DNA of 64,000 bases from positions 1 through 64,000 of the forward strand of contig NZ_APNL01000005.1 in the NCBI RefSeq assembly GCF_040361435.1, read 5' to 3'. How positions within the stretch are numbered: position 1 is the first letter of the stretch; each line of letters begins with the position of its first letter. The DNA comes from Salinisphaera sp002433465 (GTDB lineage: Bacteria > Pseudomonadota > Gammaproteobacteria > Nevskiales > Salinisphaeraceae). Of this stretch, positions 8,729 to 17,639 are shown in pieces. The position numbers and the translations under genes are program-made. Under the pieces are notes generated by a model that saw only the letters and a list, made by a program, of their open reading frames with translations, was not told the origin of the DNA and did not search any database.

Positions 8729-9372
8729 CACGCCGGGCCTCCGGCATTCGGGTCGAACAGATCGATCAACTCACCGATTTCGGCATGCTTCATCTTCTGT
8801 GCGGCCTTGTTGACGACCAGACGCGCGCTGATGTCCTCGATCACCTCGAACGGCTCCAGGCCGTTGGCACGCAGCGTGTTGCCGGTATCGACCAGATCCA
8901 CGATCACGTCCGCCAGGCCGACCAGCGGCGCCAGCTCCATCGAGCCGTAGAGCTTGATGATCTCGACCTGCCGGCCGAGCCGCGAAAAATAGGCACGGGT
9001 GGTTTCGACATACTTGGTCGCCACCCGCAGCGGGCGATGCCCGGCTGCCTCCATCGCCCCGGGCAGCCCGGCGGTCATGAGCTTGCAGCGGGCGATGCCC
9101 AGATCCAGCGGTTCGTACAGATCCGCGCCGCCGTGTTCAATCAGCACGTCCTTGCCGGAAATGCCGATATCGGCCGCGCCATACGCCACGAACGTCGGCA
9201 CATCCGACGCCCGTATAACGAGCAGACGCAGTCCGGGCCGGTTGGTTTCGAACACCAGCTTGCGCGACTTGTCGGGGTCGACCTCCGGCTCGATGCCGGC
9301 CGCAGCCAGCAGGGGCAGCGTGGCTTCCAGAATGCGCCCTTTCGACAGGGCAAGCGTAACCTGACGGCTCAT
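8728..9372 (-). CDS. hisG: ATP phosphoribosyltransferase, short-form catalytic subunit
   Basis: HisG condenses ATP with PRPP in the committed step of histidine synthesis. The ATG at 9372 gives MSRQVTLALSKGRILEATLP and overlaps the murA stop by 4 nt; a longer in-frame extension upstream lies inside murA and is unlikely. The protein has 214 residues and ends at the second catalytic lobe, lacking the C-terminal regulatory domain of the ~300-residue long form. Short HisG proteins need the HisRS-like partner HisZ, which is not in this window. Confidence 0.95.
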   Translation of the reverse strand: MSRQVTLALSKGRILEATLPLLAAAGIEPEVDPDKSRKLVFETNRPGLRLLVIRASDVPTFVAYGAADIGISGKDVLIEHGGADLYEPLDLGIARCKLMTAGLPGAMEAAGHRPLRVATKYVETTRAYFSRLGRQVEIIKLYGSMELAPLVGLADVIVDLVDTGNTLRANGLEPFEVIEDISARLVVNKAAQKMKHAEIGELIDLFDPNAGGPA

Positions 9373-10661
9373 GCCCCCACCTCGCGCGCGGTGACCGGCG
9401 CCCGGTCGGGCAGGCGCTGGATATGACCGCCGAGCTGCGCCATCTTCTCCTCGATGCATTCATATCCGCGATCGATATGATAAATCCGGCGTACGTCGGT
9501 CGAGCCGTCGGCCACCAGCCCGGCGATAACCAGCGAGGCCGAGGCACGCAGATCGGTGGCCATGACCGGCGCGCCAGTCAGGCGCTCGATACCGGTCACG
9601 ATGACGGTATTGCCTTCCTGACGAATCTTCGCGCCCATGCGCTGCAGTTCGGAGACGTGCATGAAGCGGTTTTCGAACACGGTTTCGGTCACCGTACCCA
9701 CACCACTGGACAGCGCATTGAGCACACAGAACTGGGCCTGCATATCGGTAGGAAAGCCCGGATACGGGGCGGTGCGCAGATTCACGGCCTTGGCCTGCTT
9801 GCCGCGCATATCGACCTCGATCCAGTCGTTGCCGGTCGCGACATGCGCGCCGGCTTCGGCCAGCTTGTCGGTGATTGCATCGACCAGGCTTGGATCGGTA
9901 TGGGTCACCTTCACGCGACCGCGGCTGGCCGCGCCGGCCACAAGAAAGGTGCCGGTTTCGATACGATCGGGCAGCACGCGATGACGGGCGCCGTGCAGCT
10001 TGTCCTTGCCGCGAATGGTAATCGTGGACGTGCCCGCGCCTTCGATTTCCGCACCCATGGCGATCAGACACTTGGCCAGGTCCACGACTTCCGGCTCGCG
10101 GGCCGCGTTTTCGAGGATGGTGACGCCGTCGGCCAGCGTGGCTGCCATCATCAGATTCTCGGTGCCGGTGACGGTGACCGTATCCATGGCGATACGTGCG
10201 CCCTTGAGTCGCGATGCCTTGGCTTTCACGTAGCCGGCTTCGACCCGAATCTCAGCGCCCATGGCTTCCAGACCGCGTAGATGGATATCCACCGGGCGTG
10301 CCCCGATCGCGCAACCGCCGGGCAGCGACACCTCGGCCTCGCCGTGGCGGGCCAGCAGCGGGCCGAGCACGAGAATCGAGGCGCGCATGGTCTTGACCAG
10401 ATCGTAGGGCGCAACACAGCGGGTGATCGTCGACGCATCAGCCTCGACCACCATGTAGTCGCCGATGGTGACCGACACGCCCATATGCGCCAGCAGCACA
10501 TTGGTGGTGGTCACATCTTCCAGATGCGGCACGTTCTCCACCAGCAGCGGCTCGTCGATAAGCAGCGCCGCGGTCATGATCGGCAAGGTGGCATTCTTCG
10601 CCCCGGACGCACGCACGCTGCCGTTCAACGGCGGCCCACCCTCGATACGCAGTAGATCCAT
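9369..10661 (-). CDS. murA: UDP-N-acetylglucosamine 1-carboxyvinyltransferase MurA
   Basis: MurA transfers enolpyruvate from PEP to UDP-GlcNAc, the first committed step of peptidoglycan precursor synthesis in the cytoplasm. The 430-residue protein begins MDLLRIEGGPPLNGSVRASGAKNA and contains the active-site loop SLPGGCAIGARPVDIHLRGLEAMGA, whose Cys is the fosfomycin target. It is preceded by ibaG (30-nt gap) and followed by hisG with a 4-nt overlap, the usual gammaproteobacterial order. Confidence 0.97.
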   Translation of the reverse strand: MDLLRIEGGPPLNGSVRASGAKNATLPIMTAALLIDEPLLVENVPHLEDVTTTNVLLAHMGVSVTIGDYMVVEADASTITRCVAPYDLVKTMRASILVLGPLLARHGEAEVSLPGGCAIGARPVDIHLRGLEAMGAEIRVEAGYVKAKASRLKGARIAMDTVTVTGTENLMMAATLADGVTILENAAREPEVVDLAKCLIAMGAEIEGAGTSTITIRGKDKLHGARHRVLPDRIETGTFLVAGAASRGRVKVTHTDPSLVDAITDKLAEAGAHVATGNDWIEVDMRGKQAKAVNLRTAPYPGFPTDMQAQFCVLNALSSGVGTVTETVFENRFMHVSELQRMGAKIRQEGNTVIVTGIERLTGAPVMATDLRASASLVIAGLVADGSTDVRRIYHIDRGYECIEEKMAQLGGHIQRLPDRAPVTAREVGA

Positions 10662-10691
10662 CGCGCGAAATCCTAAAAGGTACTTAAGTGA

Positions 10692-10934
10692 TCAGGATAC
10701 GGACGCGAACTCGTCAGGCGTCCAGGTTTTCATCGTCAGCGCATGAATTTCGTTACCCATGAGCTCACCCAGCGCGGCATAGACCATCATCTGGCGCTTG
10801 ACCGGCGGCTTGCCCTCGAAATCCTCGCTGATGATACGACCGGCGAAATGCACGCCGTCGTCGCTCACGATCTTCACGTCGGCGTCCGGCAGGGCGGCAA
10901 GAATGAGTTCGCGTACGGCTTCCGGGCTATACAT
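10692..10934 (-). CDS. ibaG: BolA-family protein IbaG
   Basis: This 80-residue protein has the BolA fold signature: the N-terminal helix PEAVRELILAALPDADVKI, the G-x-H-F segment (DGVHFAGRIIS) with a conserved His, and the closing HALTMKTWTPDEF. IbaG/YrbA proteins bind monothiol glutaredoxins and take part in Fe-S and acid-stress physiology. Position directly upstream of murA is diagnostic of IbaG rather than BolA. Confidence 0.92.
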   Translation of the reverse strand: MYSPEAVRELILAALPDADVKIVSDDGVHFAGRIISEDFEGKPPVKRQMMVYAALGELMGNEIHALTMKTWTPDEFASVS

Positions 10935-11004
10935 GATTCGGCGTCTTTGGAAATCGGGCGCGAAATGCTAGCACGAGCGAAGTCGTCACGGCCCGGTTCG
11001 CGGC

Positions 11005-11760
11005 TCAGCCTCGAATCTTGTAACCCTTGGCCAGCATGACCACACAAATCGTCGACACAAAGGCAAAGAAGGCCGCCGCGACCGCCACACTGCGCAACGG
11101 GTCGCTGTCGCCAACGCCGAAAAAGCCCTGGCGAAAACCGTCGATCATGTAGAAGAACGGATTGAAGTGCGACGCCTTCTGCCAGAACTCGGGCAGCGAA
11201 TGAATCGAGTAGAACACGCCGGACAGAAACGACAGCGGCATGATGAAGAAATTCTGAAACGCGGCCAGATGATCGAACTTGTTCGCCAGAATGCCCGCGA
11301 TCAGCCCCATCACCGCCAGCGTGCCGCCGCCGAAGACCAGCATCGTGACCACCAGCAGCGGGTTGGCGATTGGCACCGTCACGAACAGCTGTGTGACCAG
11401 ATACAACACGCAGGCCACCAGCGTCGCGCGCACCAGCGATGCGCCGATATAGGCCAGGTAGATCTCGAACGCCGACAACGGCGTCATCAGCAAGAACACC
11501 AGATTGCCGTTGATCTTGGACTGGGTCAGGCTCGAGGACGTATTGGCGAACGAATTCTGAATGATGCTCATCATCATCAGTCCCGGCACCAGAAACGCCG
11601 AGGCTGGTACGCCCTGGATTTCCTGGCCCTGGAGCACCTGGCCGAACACCACCATGTAGAGCAGCGCGGTGACCACCGGCGCGCCGACCGTCTGCAGGAT
11701 AACGCTGTAGAAGCGCCGGACTTCCTTGGAAAAAAGCGTGAAGCAGCCCTGCCAGTTCAT
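11005..11760 (-). CDS. ABC-2 type transporter permease (YadH-like)
   Basis: This 251-residue integral membrane protein has about six hydrophobic helices and the ABC-2 permease signature region (IQNSFANTSSSLTQSKINGNLVFLLMTPLSAFEIYLAYI, then SGVFYSIHSLPEFWQKASHFNPFFYMIDGFRQGFFG). It closely resembles the E. coli YadH family, exporters of undefined substrate. The start overlaps the ATPase stop by 4 nt. In Pseudomonas the mlaFEDCB lipid-transport genes occupy this position between ibaG and kdsD; none of those proteins is encoded here. Confidence 0.85.
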   Translation of the reverse strand: MNWQGCFTLFSKEVRRFYSVILQTVGAPVVTALLYMVVFGQVLQGQEIQGVPASAFLVPGLMMMSIIQNSFANTSSSLTQSKINGNLVFLLMTPLSAFEIYLAYIGASLVRATLVACVLYLVTQLFVTVPIANPLLVVTMLVFGGGTLAVMGLIAGILANKFDHLAAFQNFFIMPLSFLSGVFYSIHSLPEFWQKASHFNPFFYMIDGFRQGFFGVGDSDPLRSVAVAAAFFAFVSTICVVMLAKGYKIRG

Positions 11761-12695
11761 GCGGCGCCCTCGTCACGGTCGTTGGAGTGGTCGGTGAGCT
11801 CGACGAAGATATTCTCCAGCGATGGCTCACGCGTGCGTACATCCTGAATGCGATAGCCCGCGTCCCGGATCTGCTCCATCACATCGGCAATGAAATCCTT
11901 GCCCTGCTCGAGCTTGAGATCGAGGGTGTCGTCGTGGCGATCCTCGATGAGCCGCTCGACGCTGGCCGGCAATGCGCCGCCGTTACCCGACAGCTGCAGG
12001 GACAGAAAGCGATAAGGATGGCGATCGAGCAGCGCGCGCTTGTCTTCGAGTACCGACAGCCGCCCGCGGTCGAGGATCGCGATACGATCGCACAGCTCTT
12101 CGGCCTCTTCCAGATAATGCGTGGTCAGCACGATGGTATGGCCGGCCTCGTTGAGTTCGCGGGTGAAATGCCAGAGCGTGCGCCGCAGCTCCACGTCCAC
12201 GCCGGCCGTCGGCTCATCGAGAATGACCACCTGCGGCTTGTGTACCAGCGCCTGGGCGATGAGCACGCGCCGCTTCATGCCACCGGAGAGCGCGCGCATC
12301 GAAACCTCTGCCTTGTCGGTCAGGTCGAGGCGTTCGAGCAGCTCGTCGATCCACGGCCAGTAGTCCTTGCCGCAGCCGAAATAGCCGGCCTGGATACGCA
12401 GCATTTCGCGCACCGGAAAGAACGGGTCGTAAACCAGCTCCTGGGGCACCACGCCGAGCGCACGGCGAGAGCGGCGAAAATCGCGGCGCACGTCGTGGCC
12501 GAGCACGGACACGCTGCCGGCCGTGGCATGGGCGAGACCGGCAATGATGCTGATCAGGGTGGATTTTCCGGCCCCGTTGGGCCCGAGCAGGCCGAAATAC
12601 TCACCCGGACGAATATCGAAGGACACCCCCTTGAGCGCATGGGTGCTGGGGTAGCGTTTTTCGACGTTCTGTATGGAGATAGCGGGTTCGGTCAT
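11757..12695 (-). CDS. ABC transporter ATP-binding protein (YadG-like)
   Basis: This is the 312-residue ATPase partner of the adjacent ABC-2 permease. Walker A is GLLGPNGAGKST, the signature is LSGGMKRRVLIAQAL, and Walker B is VVILDEPTAGVD, followed by the switch His in LTTHYLEEAEELCDRI. The C-terminal ~80 residues form the extension common in YadG and drug or polysaccharide exporters. Substrate is unknown. It is divergent from kdsD and probably begins a transcript running on through ibaG, murA, hisG and hisD. Confidence 0.87.
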   Translation of the reverse strand: MTEPAISIQNVEKRYPSTHALKGVSFDIRPGEYFGLLGPNGAGKSTLISIIAGLAHATAGSVSVLGHDVRRDFRRSRRALGVVPQELVYDPFFPVREMLRIQAGYFGCGKDYWPWIDELLERLDLTDKAEVSMRALSGGMKRRVLIAQALVHKPQVVILDEPTAGVDVELRRTLWHFTRELNEAGHTIVLTTHYLEEAEELCDRIAILDRGRLSVLEDKRALLDRHPYRFLSLQLSGNGGALPASVERLIEDRHDDTLDLKLEQGKDFIADVMEQIRDAGYRIQDVRTREPSLENIFVELTDHSNDRDEGAA

Positions 12696-12727
12696 CGCAG
12701 CCGCACGGGTCGAACAAAAGGGCGCGC

Positions 12728-12733
12728 ATTATA
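12728..12733 (-). promoter_or_regulatory. Candidate -10 box for the yadGH-like/ibaG/murA/his transcript
   Basis: The minus strand carries an exact TATAAT about 33 nt upstream of the ATPase start codon. No convincing -35 is seen at the right spacing. Confidence 0.4.
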
Positions 12734-12831
12734 CGGGGCGCATGCAAACCTGCATACGACAACGACCGGCGATCATCGAACGATTGACCGAAAGCCTGAA
12801 CGAACAACATGTTGGCGTGTCGCAGCTACGC

Positions 12832-12837
12832 TAGAAT
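12832..12837 (+). promoter_or_regulatory. Candidate -10 box for kdsD, very close to the start codon
   Basis: TAGAAT lies 6 nt before the first ATG of kdsD. If used, transcription would begin at or beside that ATG. The -35 is poor. Confidence 0.3.
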
Positions 12838-12843
12838 GAGGGT

Positions 12844-13821
12844 ATGAACGCACAGGACATCATGAATTCGGCTCGACGCGTCATCGATATCGAAGCCGTG
12901 GCCGTGGCAGCGCTGGCAGCACGCATCGATACCCAGTTCGCAGCCGCGGCCGAAACGCTGATCGCCTGCCCGGGGCGCGTGGTGGTGACCGGCATGGGCA
13001 AATCCGGTCATATCGCGGGCAAGATCGCGGCCACGCTGGCCTCTACCGGCACGCCCGCTTTCTTCGTGCATCCGGGCGAGGCAAGCCACGGCGATCTGGG
13101 CATGATCACCGCACAGGACGTGGTCATCGCCCTGTCCTATTCCGGCGAAACCGGCGAGATCCTCACGATTCTGCCGCTGATCAAGCGCCTGGACGTGCCG
13201 CTGATCGCGATGACCGGCAATGCCGAGTCGACCCTGGCCCAGCGAGCCGACGTGCATCTGGATGTCGCCGTGGAACTCGAGGCCTGCCCGCTGGAGCTGG
13301 CGCCTACCTCCTCTACGACCGCCGCCTTGGTGATGGGCGATGCGCTGGCCATCGCGCTGCTCGAAGCGCGCCATTTCACCGCCGAGGACTTCGCCCGCTC
13401 CCATCCCGGTGGCGCGCTCGGTCGGCGACTGCTGCTGACCGTGGGCGATATCATGCACACCGGCGACGAGCTGCCGCGGGTATCGACGGACGCGCCGCTG
13501 CGCGAGGCACTGCTGGAAATGAGCGCGAAGGGGCTGGGCATGACCGGCGTCGTCGATGCCGATGGCCGCCTGGCGGGCGTATTTACCGATGGCGATCTGC
13601 GTCGCACACTGGATCAGGACATCGATATCAAACACGCCGGCATTGCCGATCACATGACCCGTTCCCCGAAAACCGTGACCGCCGACATGCTTGCTGCCGA
13701 AGCCGTGCGCCTGCTGCAGGCGCATCGTATCGGCGGCGGCGCGCTGCTGGTGGTGGATGCCGACAATCGCCCTGAAGGGGCGCTCAACATGCAGGATCTC
13801 CTGCGAGCCGGAGTGATATGA
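12844..13821 (+). CDS. kdsD: D-arabinose 5-phosphate isomerase KdsD
   Basis: KdsD converts ribulose-5-phosphate to arabinose-5-phosphate for KDO synthesis. It has a SIS domain (MGKSGHIAGKIAATLASTGTPAFFVHPGEASHGDLGM and CPLELAPTSSTTAALVMGDALA) followed by two CBS domains (from about residue 200, DIMHTGDELPRV and FTDGDLRRTLD). At 325 residues the length is normal. An ATG six codons later (12862) has a better ribosome-binding site (AGGA at 5-nt spacing) and may be the true start. The stop overlaps kdsC by 4 nt. Confidence 0.95.
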   Translation: MNAQDIMNSARRVIDIEAVAVAALAARIDTQFAAAAETLIACPGRVVVTGMGKSGHIAGKIAATLASTGTPAFFVHPGEASHGDLGMITAQDVVIALSYSGETGEILTILPLIKRLDVPLIAMTGNAESTLAQRADVHLDVAVELEACPLELAPTSSTTAALVMGDALAIALLEARHFTAEDFARSHPGGALGRRLLLTVGDIMHTGDELPRVSTDAPLREALLEMSAKGLGMTGVVDADGRLAGVFTDGDLRRTLDQDIDIKHAGIADHMTRSPKTVTADMLAAEAVRLLQAHRIGGGALLVVDADNRPEGALNMQDLLRAGVI

Positions 13822-14327
13822 AACCCGAGTTCAGCGAAATCCAGAAGCGCGCTGCCGACATTCGTGTGGCCGTGTTCGACGTCGACGGCGTGATGACCGA
13901 CGGCAAGCTTTATCTCTACGACCACGGCGAAGAGATAAAGAGCATGAGCGTACGCGACGGGCTGGGCATTCAACGCCTTCAGGCAGCCGGCGTGGCCGTG
14001 GCCGCAATCAGCGGCCGTCCCTCGCCGGCGGTGGCTGCACGCCTGCATTCCCTGGGCGTCGAGTACATCTATCTCGACAGCCACGACAAGCAGCTGGACT
14101 TCGAAGCCCTGCTGGCCGAACTCGAACTCACCCCCGATCAGGCCGCGGTCATGGGCGATGATCTGCCCGACCTGGGCCTGATGCGCCAGGCTCGCCTGGC
14201 CATGGCCGTGGCCGACGCGGTCGACGACGTCATCGAGAGCGCCCACTGGGTGAGTCGCTTCGACGGCGGTCAGGGTGCGGTTCGCGAAGCCTGCGAACTG
14301 ATCATCGCCGCCCACGACGCGCGCTAG
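13818..14327 (+). CDS. kdsC: 3-deoxy-D-manno-octulosonate 8-phosphate phosphatase KdsC
   Basis: KdsC removes the 8-phosphate from KDO8P, the step after condensation of arabinose-5-phosphate with PEP. It is a 169-residue C0-type HAD phosphatase with motif I DVDGVMTDGKLY, motif II region AAISGRPS, and motif III/IV GDDLPDLGLM. It lies between kdsD and lptC with a 4-nt overlap upstream and an 11-nt gap downstream, so LPS core synthesis and export are co-expressed. Confidence 0.95.
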   Translation: MKPEFSEIQKRAADIRVAVFDVDGVMTDGKLYLYDHGEEIKSMSVRDGLGIQRLQAAGVAVAAISGRPSPAVAARLHSLGVEYIYLDSHDKQLDFEALLAELELTPDQAAVMGDDLPDLGLMRQARLAMAVADAVDDVIESAHWVSRFDGGQGAVREACELIIAAHDAR

Positions 14328-14338
14328 CGCCTGCCGAC

Positions 14339-14893
14339 ATGCTACGCATCGTCGCCATTCTGCTCGTGGCATCGGCCGTGCTTCTAGGTCTGCGCGTGAT
14401 CAACAACGAGCGCACGTCAGGCGCCGATGATGCGCCGCGTCTGTCCACCCCGGACAACAGCGACTACTACATGAGCGATGCCGTCGTGCGCCAGATGGAC
14501 GACAACGGCAGACTCGCCTATCGCATGACCGTCGGCGAAAGTCTGCACTTCGCGGACGACTCGGCTCGGCTCACGGATATTGACGTACACTACCTTGCAG
14601 GCACCAAAACCTACTGGGACGTAAGCGCCGAGCGCGGCCGCATACCCGCCGGCGAACGCGATATCTATCTCTACGACGGGGTCACGGGGCGGCATCCGCG
14701 GGTCAACGGCAACGTCGTCGAGATCGTCACCGACAACGCCTGGGTGCGCCCCGATACCGACCGTATCGACACGCAGGCCCATGTGACCGCCACCGAGCCC
14801 GGCCAACGCGTCGAAGGCGACGGCATGGAGGTCAACCTGAAAACCGACAAGCTGAGACTGCTCGAAAATGTACAAGTCACTTACACGCCGTAG
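14339..14893 (+). CDS. lptC: LPS export ABC transporter periplasmic protein LptC
   Basis: LptC is a single-pass inner-membrane protein that receives LPS from LptB2FG and hands it to LptA. Residues 1-20 are one hydrophobic anchor (MLRIVAILLVASAVLLGLRV); the remainder is a beta-jellyroll-like periplasmic domain with the characteristic YYMSDAVVRQMDDNGRLAYRM segment and a C-terminal KTDKLRLLENVQVTYTP. The 184-residue length is usual. It overlaps lptA by 26 nt. Confidence 0.9.
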   Translation: MLRIVAILLVASAVLLGLRVINNERTSGADDAPRLSTPDNSDYYMSDAVVRQMDDNGRLAYRMTVGESLHFADDSARLTDIDVHYLAGTKTYWDVSAERGRIPAGERDIYLYDGVTGRHPRVNGNVVEIVTDNAWVRPDTDRIDTQAHVTATEPGQRVEGDGMEVNLKTDKLRLLENVQVTYTP

Positions 14894-15395
14894 GGGTCTG
14901 TCGGTCGCGCTGGTCGCGCTCGGGCTTGTGCTGGCAACCGGCGCAGCGCCTGCACAGCAACAGCCACTACCGATTCGTATCGAATCCAACAGCGCCGATC
15001 TGTCCCAGCAGCAAGGCACCAGCACCTATACGGGCAACGTGGTGCTCACCCGCGGCGGGCTCACCCTGACCGGCCACCGGCTGGTGGTGACGCGCATCAA
15101 CGACCGCGGCAACATCAAGGCCGTGCTCGACGGCAGCCCGGCCAAGTTCGACAAGCAGCCCGATCGCGAGGGCAACGACGTGGTTACCGGCAACGCCGGC
15201 CAGATCGAATACACCAACAACGATTCCACCATCGTGCTGCGCGGCGATGCGGTGGTACGTCGCGGCGGTGACGAAATCAACGGTCAGGTCATCCGCCACA
15301 ACCTGGACACCGAACGCACCCAGGCCGAACGGGGCGGATCGGACAGCAAGCGCGTGCGTATCACCATTCAGCCGCAAGAGGAAACGCAACCGTGA
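14868..15395 (+). CDS. lptA: LPS transport periplasmic protein LptA
   Basis: LptA forms the periplasmic bridge carrying LPS to the outer membrane. The 175-residue protein has a cleavable signal peptide (residues 1-29, ending APAQQQ) and the OstA/LptA repeat pattern: PIRIESNSADLSQQQGTSTYTGNVVLTRG, then VTGNAGQIEYTNNDSTIVLRGDAVVRR. It starts inside lptC, and its stop overlaps the GTG of lptB, so the three genes appear translationally coupled. Confidence 0.93.
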   Translation: MYKSLTRRRGLSVALVALGLVLATGAAPAQQQPLPIRIESNSADLSQQQGTSTYTGNVVLTRGGLTLTGHRLVVTRINDRGNIKAVLDGSPAKFDKQPDREGNDVVTGNAGQIEYTNNDSTIVLRGDAVVRRGGDEINGQVIRHNLDTERTQAERGGSDSKRVRITIQPQEETQP

Positions 15396-16144
15396 GTTCG
15401 ACCGCCGGGACGGCGAACGGCCAGCGGCTGGTCGCCGAAAACCTGAGCAAGCGCTACAAGGGACGCGCGGTGGTTCAGGACGTCAGCCTGTCGCTGGCGC
15501 CGGGCGAAGTGGTGGGCCTGCTCGGGCCCAACGGCGCGGGCAAGACCACCTCTTTCTACATGATCGTGGGACTGGTCACGCCCGATACCGGGCAGATCAT
15601 GCTCGGCGAACGCAGCCTGATCGGCCTGCCCATGCATGCCCGTGCGAAGCTGGGCATCGGCTATCTCCCACAGGAAGCCTCGGTCTTTCGCAAGCTGTCG
15701 GTGGCCGACAATATCCGCGCCATCCTGCAAATACGCCCCGGCCTGAACAAAGCCGATATCGACCGCGAACTCGCCTCGCTGCTCGACGAGCTGTCGATTG
15801 GCCATATCGCCGATTCCAAGGGCGTGAATCTGTCCGGCGGCGAACGCCGGCGGGTGGAAATCGCGCGCGCGCTCGCCGCCCAGCCGCAGTACATGCTGCT
15901 CGACGAACCGTTTGCCGGCATCGACCCCATTTCCATCGGCGATATCCGCAGCATCATCACGCATCTTAAAAACCGCGGCATCGGCGTGCTGATCACCGAC
16001 CACAACGTGCGCGAGACGCTGTCGATCTGCGAGCGCGCCTATATCCTCAGCGACGGGGCCGTTATCGCAGACGGCCCGGGCGAAGCGATCCTGGCCGATC
16101 GCAAGGTACGGGAGGTCTACCTCGGCGAGGATTTCCGACTATGA
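15392..16144 (+). CDS. lptB: LPS export ABC transporter ATP-binding protein LptB
   Basis: LptB is the cytoplasmic ATPase that powers LPS extraction with LptF and LptG. Walker A is GLLGPNGAGKTT, the signature LSGGERRRVEIARAL and Walker B YMLLDEPFAGIDP, all close to the E. coli form. It starts with GTG in a GTGA overlap with lptA, and its stop overlaps the rpoN start. The N-terminus is about 9 residues longer than the E. coli protein. lptF and lptG are not in this window. Confidence 0.95.
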   Translation: MSSTAGTANGQRLVAENLSKRYKGRAVVQDVSLSLAPGEVVGLLGPNGAGKTTSFYMIVGLVTPDTGQIMLGERSLIGLPMHARAKLGIGYLPQEASVFRKLSVADNIRAILQIRPGLNKADIDRELASLLDELSIGHIADSKGVNLSGGERRRVEIARALAAQPQYMLLDEPFAGIDPISIGDIRSIITHLKNRGIGVLITDHNVRETLSICERAYILSDGAVIADGPGEAILADRKVREVYLGEDFRL

Positions 16145-17595
16145 AACAGTCGCTGAACCTCAATCTGTCGCAAAGCCTGACGATGACGCCTGCGTTGCAG
16201 CAGGCGATTCGCATGCTCCAGCTGTCCACCCTGGATCTCAAGACCGAGATCCAGGAAGCGCTGGAGTCCAACGTCATGCTCGAGGCGGATGATGGTCACG
16301 ACGAAATCGACACCCGCGAAGCCAGCCGCGCGGAAAGCGCCGAAAGCCAGCGCAGCGCGAGCGAGGCCGGCGCCGAGATTCCCGAGAACCTGCCCGTCGA
16401 CGCCGACTGGAACGACATCTACGCGGGCAGTGCCACGCCGGCACCGGCGCCGACCAGCGATGACGAAGACTACTGGGACTATCGCCAGGCCAACCTCACC
16501 AGCACGCCCGATCTGCACGCGCATCTGAGCTGGCAGGCGGACATGCACCGCTTTACCGAAACCCAGCGCGCCATTGCCGACCACGTCATCGATGCCATTA
16601 ACGAACGCGGCCTGCTCGACGACTGGCCGGAGCTAGCACCGCGCCTTGCCCGGGATTTCGATACCGATGAGGCCGCGATTGAAACCGTACTCGGCGAAAT
16701 TCACCGTTTCGACCCGCCGGGCGTTGCCGCGCGCTGTCTTGCCGAATGCCTGAGCATTCAGCTCCACCAGATGCCTGCAGCAACGCCGGGCCGTCATACC
16801 GCCCTGCGCATCATCGACGAGGAACCGCTGGAATGCCTCGCCTCGCGCGATCGCGCCGCGCTGGCGAGCCGGCTGGAAATCGAAACGCAGGCGCTGGAAC
16901 GGGCGATCGCGCTTATCCAGACCCTGCAGCCCCACCCGGGCGAGGCGTTTTCCGACCACGAATCGAATTACGTGGTGCCCGAAGTCTTCGTCACCCGGCA
17001 GTCCTCGCGCTGGCAGGTGTCGCTGAACGCAGAGATCGCACCGCGTCTGCGCATCAACAGCCAGTATCTGGCGCTGATCAAGCGAGCCGACAAGAGCGCC
17101 GATCAGACCACGCTCAAGTCGCATCTGCAGGAGGCACGCTTCTTTCTCAACAGCCTCAAAAGCCGCAACGACACGCTGCTGCAGGTCGCACAAACGATTG
17201 TTGAAGCACAGCGCGCTTTTCTGGAATATGGTGAAGAAGCCATGAAGCCGCTGGTGTTGCGGGATGTGGCAGAACAGCTCGATATCCACGAATCCACCGT
17301 GTCGCGCGCCACGGCCAACAAATACATGCAGACCCCGCGCGGTATTTTCGAACTCAAGTATTTCTTTTCCAGCCACGTCTCGACGACGGATGGCGGCAGC
17401 GCCTCGGCAACGGCGATCCAGGCCATGATCAAGCGCATGGTCGCGGACGAGCGCCCCGGCAAGCCGCTTTCCGACAGCAAGCTCGCCGAGCTGTTGCTGG
17501 GAAACGGTATCAAGGTCGCCCGTCGCACGGTGGCCAAGTATCGCGAAGCCCTGTCGATCGCGCCCTCGCATGAGCGCCGGCGACAGGCCAGCTGA
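16141..17595 (+). CDS. rpoN: RNA polymerase sigma-54 factor RpoN
   Basis: Sigma-54 directs RNA polymerase to -24/-12 promoters and needs ATP-driven activators. The 484-residue protein has the Gln/Leu-rich region I (residues 1-50, LNLSQSLTMTPALQQAIRMLQLS), an acidic linker (about 55-115), the core-binding domain, the helix-turn-helix region (LDIHESTVSRATANKYMQTPRG) and the RpoN box ARRTVAKYRE near the C-terminus. A matching perfect -24/-12 promoter lies at 30339-30355 in this window. Confidence 0.97.
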   Translation: MKQSLNLNLSQSLTMTPALQQAIRMLQLSTLDLKTEIQEALESNVMLEADDGHDEIDTREASRAESAESQRSASEAGAEIPENLPVDADWNDIYAGSATPAPAPTSDDEDYWDYRQANLTSTPDLHAHLSWQADMHRFTETQRAIADHVIDAINERGLLDDWPELAPRLARDFDTDEAAIETVLGEIHRFDPPGVAARCLAECLSIQLHQMPAATPGRHTALRIIDEEPLECLASRDRAALASRLEIETQALERAIALIQTLQPHPGEAFSDHESNYVVPEVFVTRQSSRWQVSLNAEIAPRLRINSQYLALIKRADKSADQTTLKSHLQEARFFLNSLKSRNDTLLQVAQTIVEAQRAFLEYGEEAMKPLVLRDVAEQLDIHESTVSRATANKYMQTPRGIFELKYFFSSHVSTTDGGSASATAIQAMIKRMVADERPGKPLSDSKLAELLLGNGIKVARRTVAKYREALSIAPSHERRRQAS

Positions 17596-17639
17596 ACCGC
17601 TTCACACGCGCTTTTCCACAAGCCGACAAGGAGTACCTG

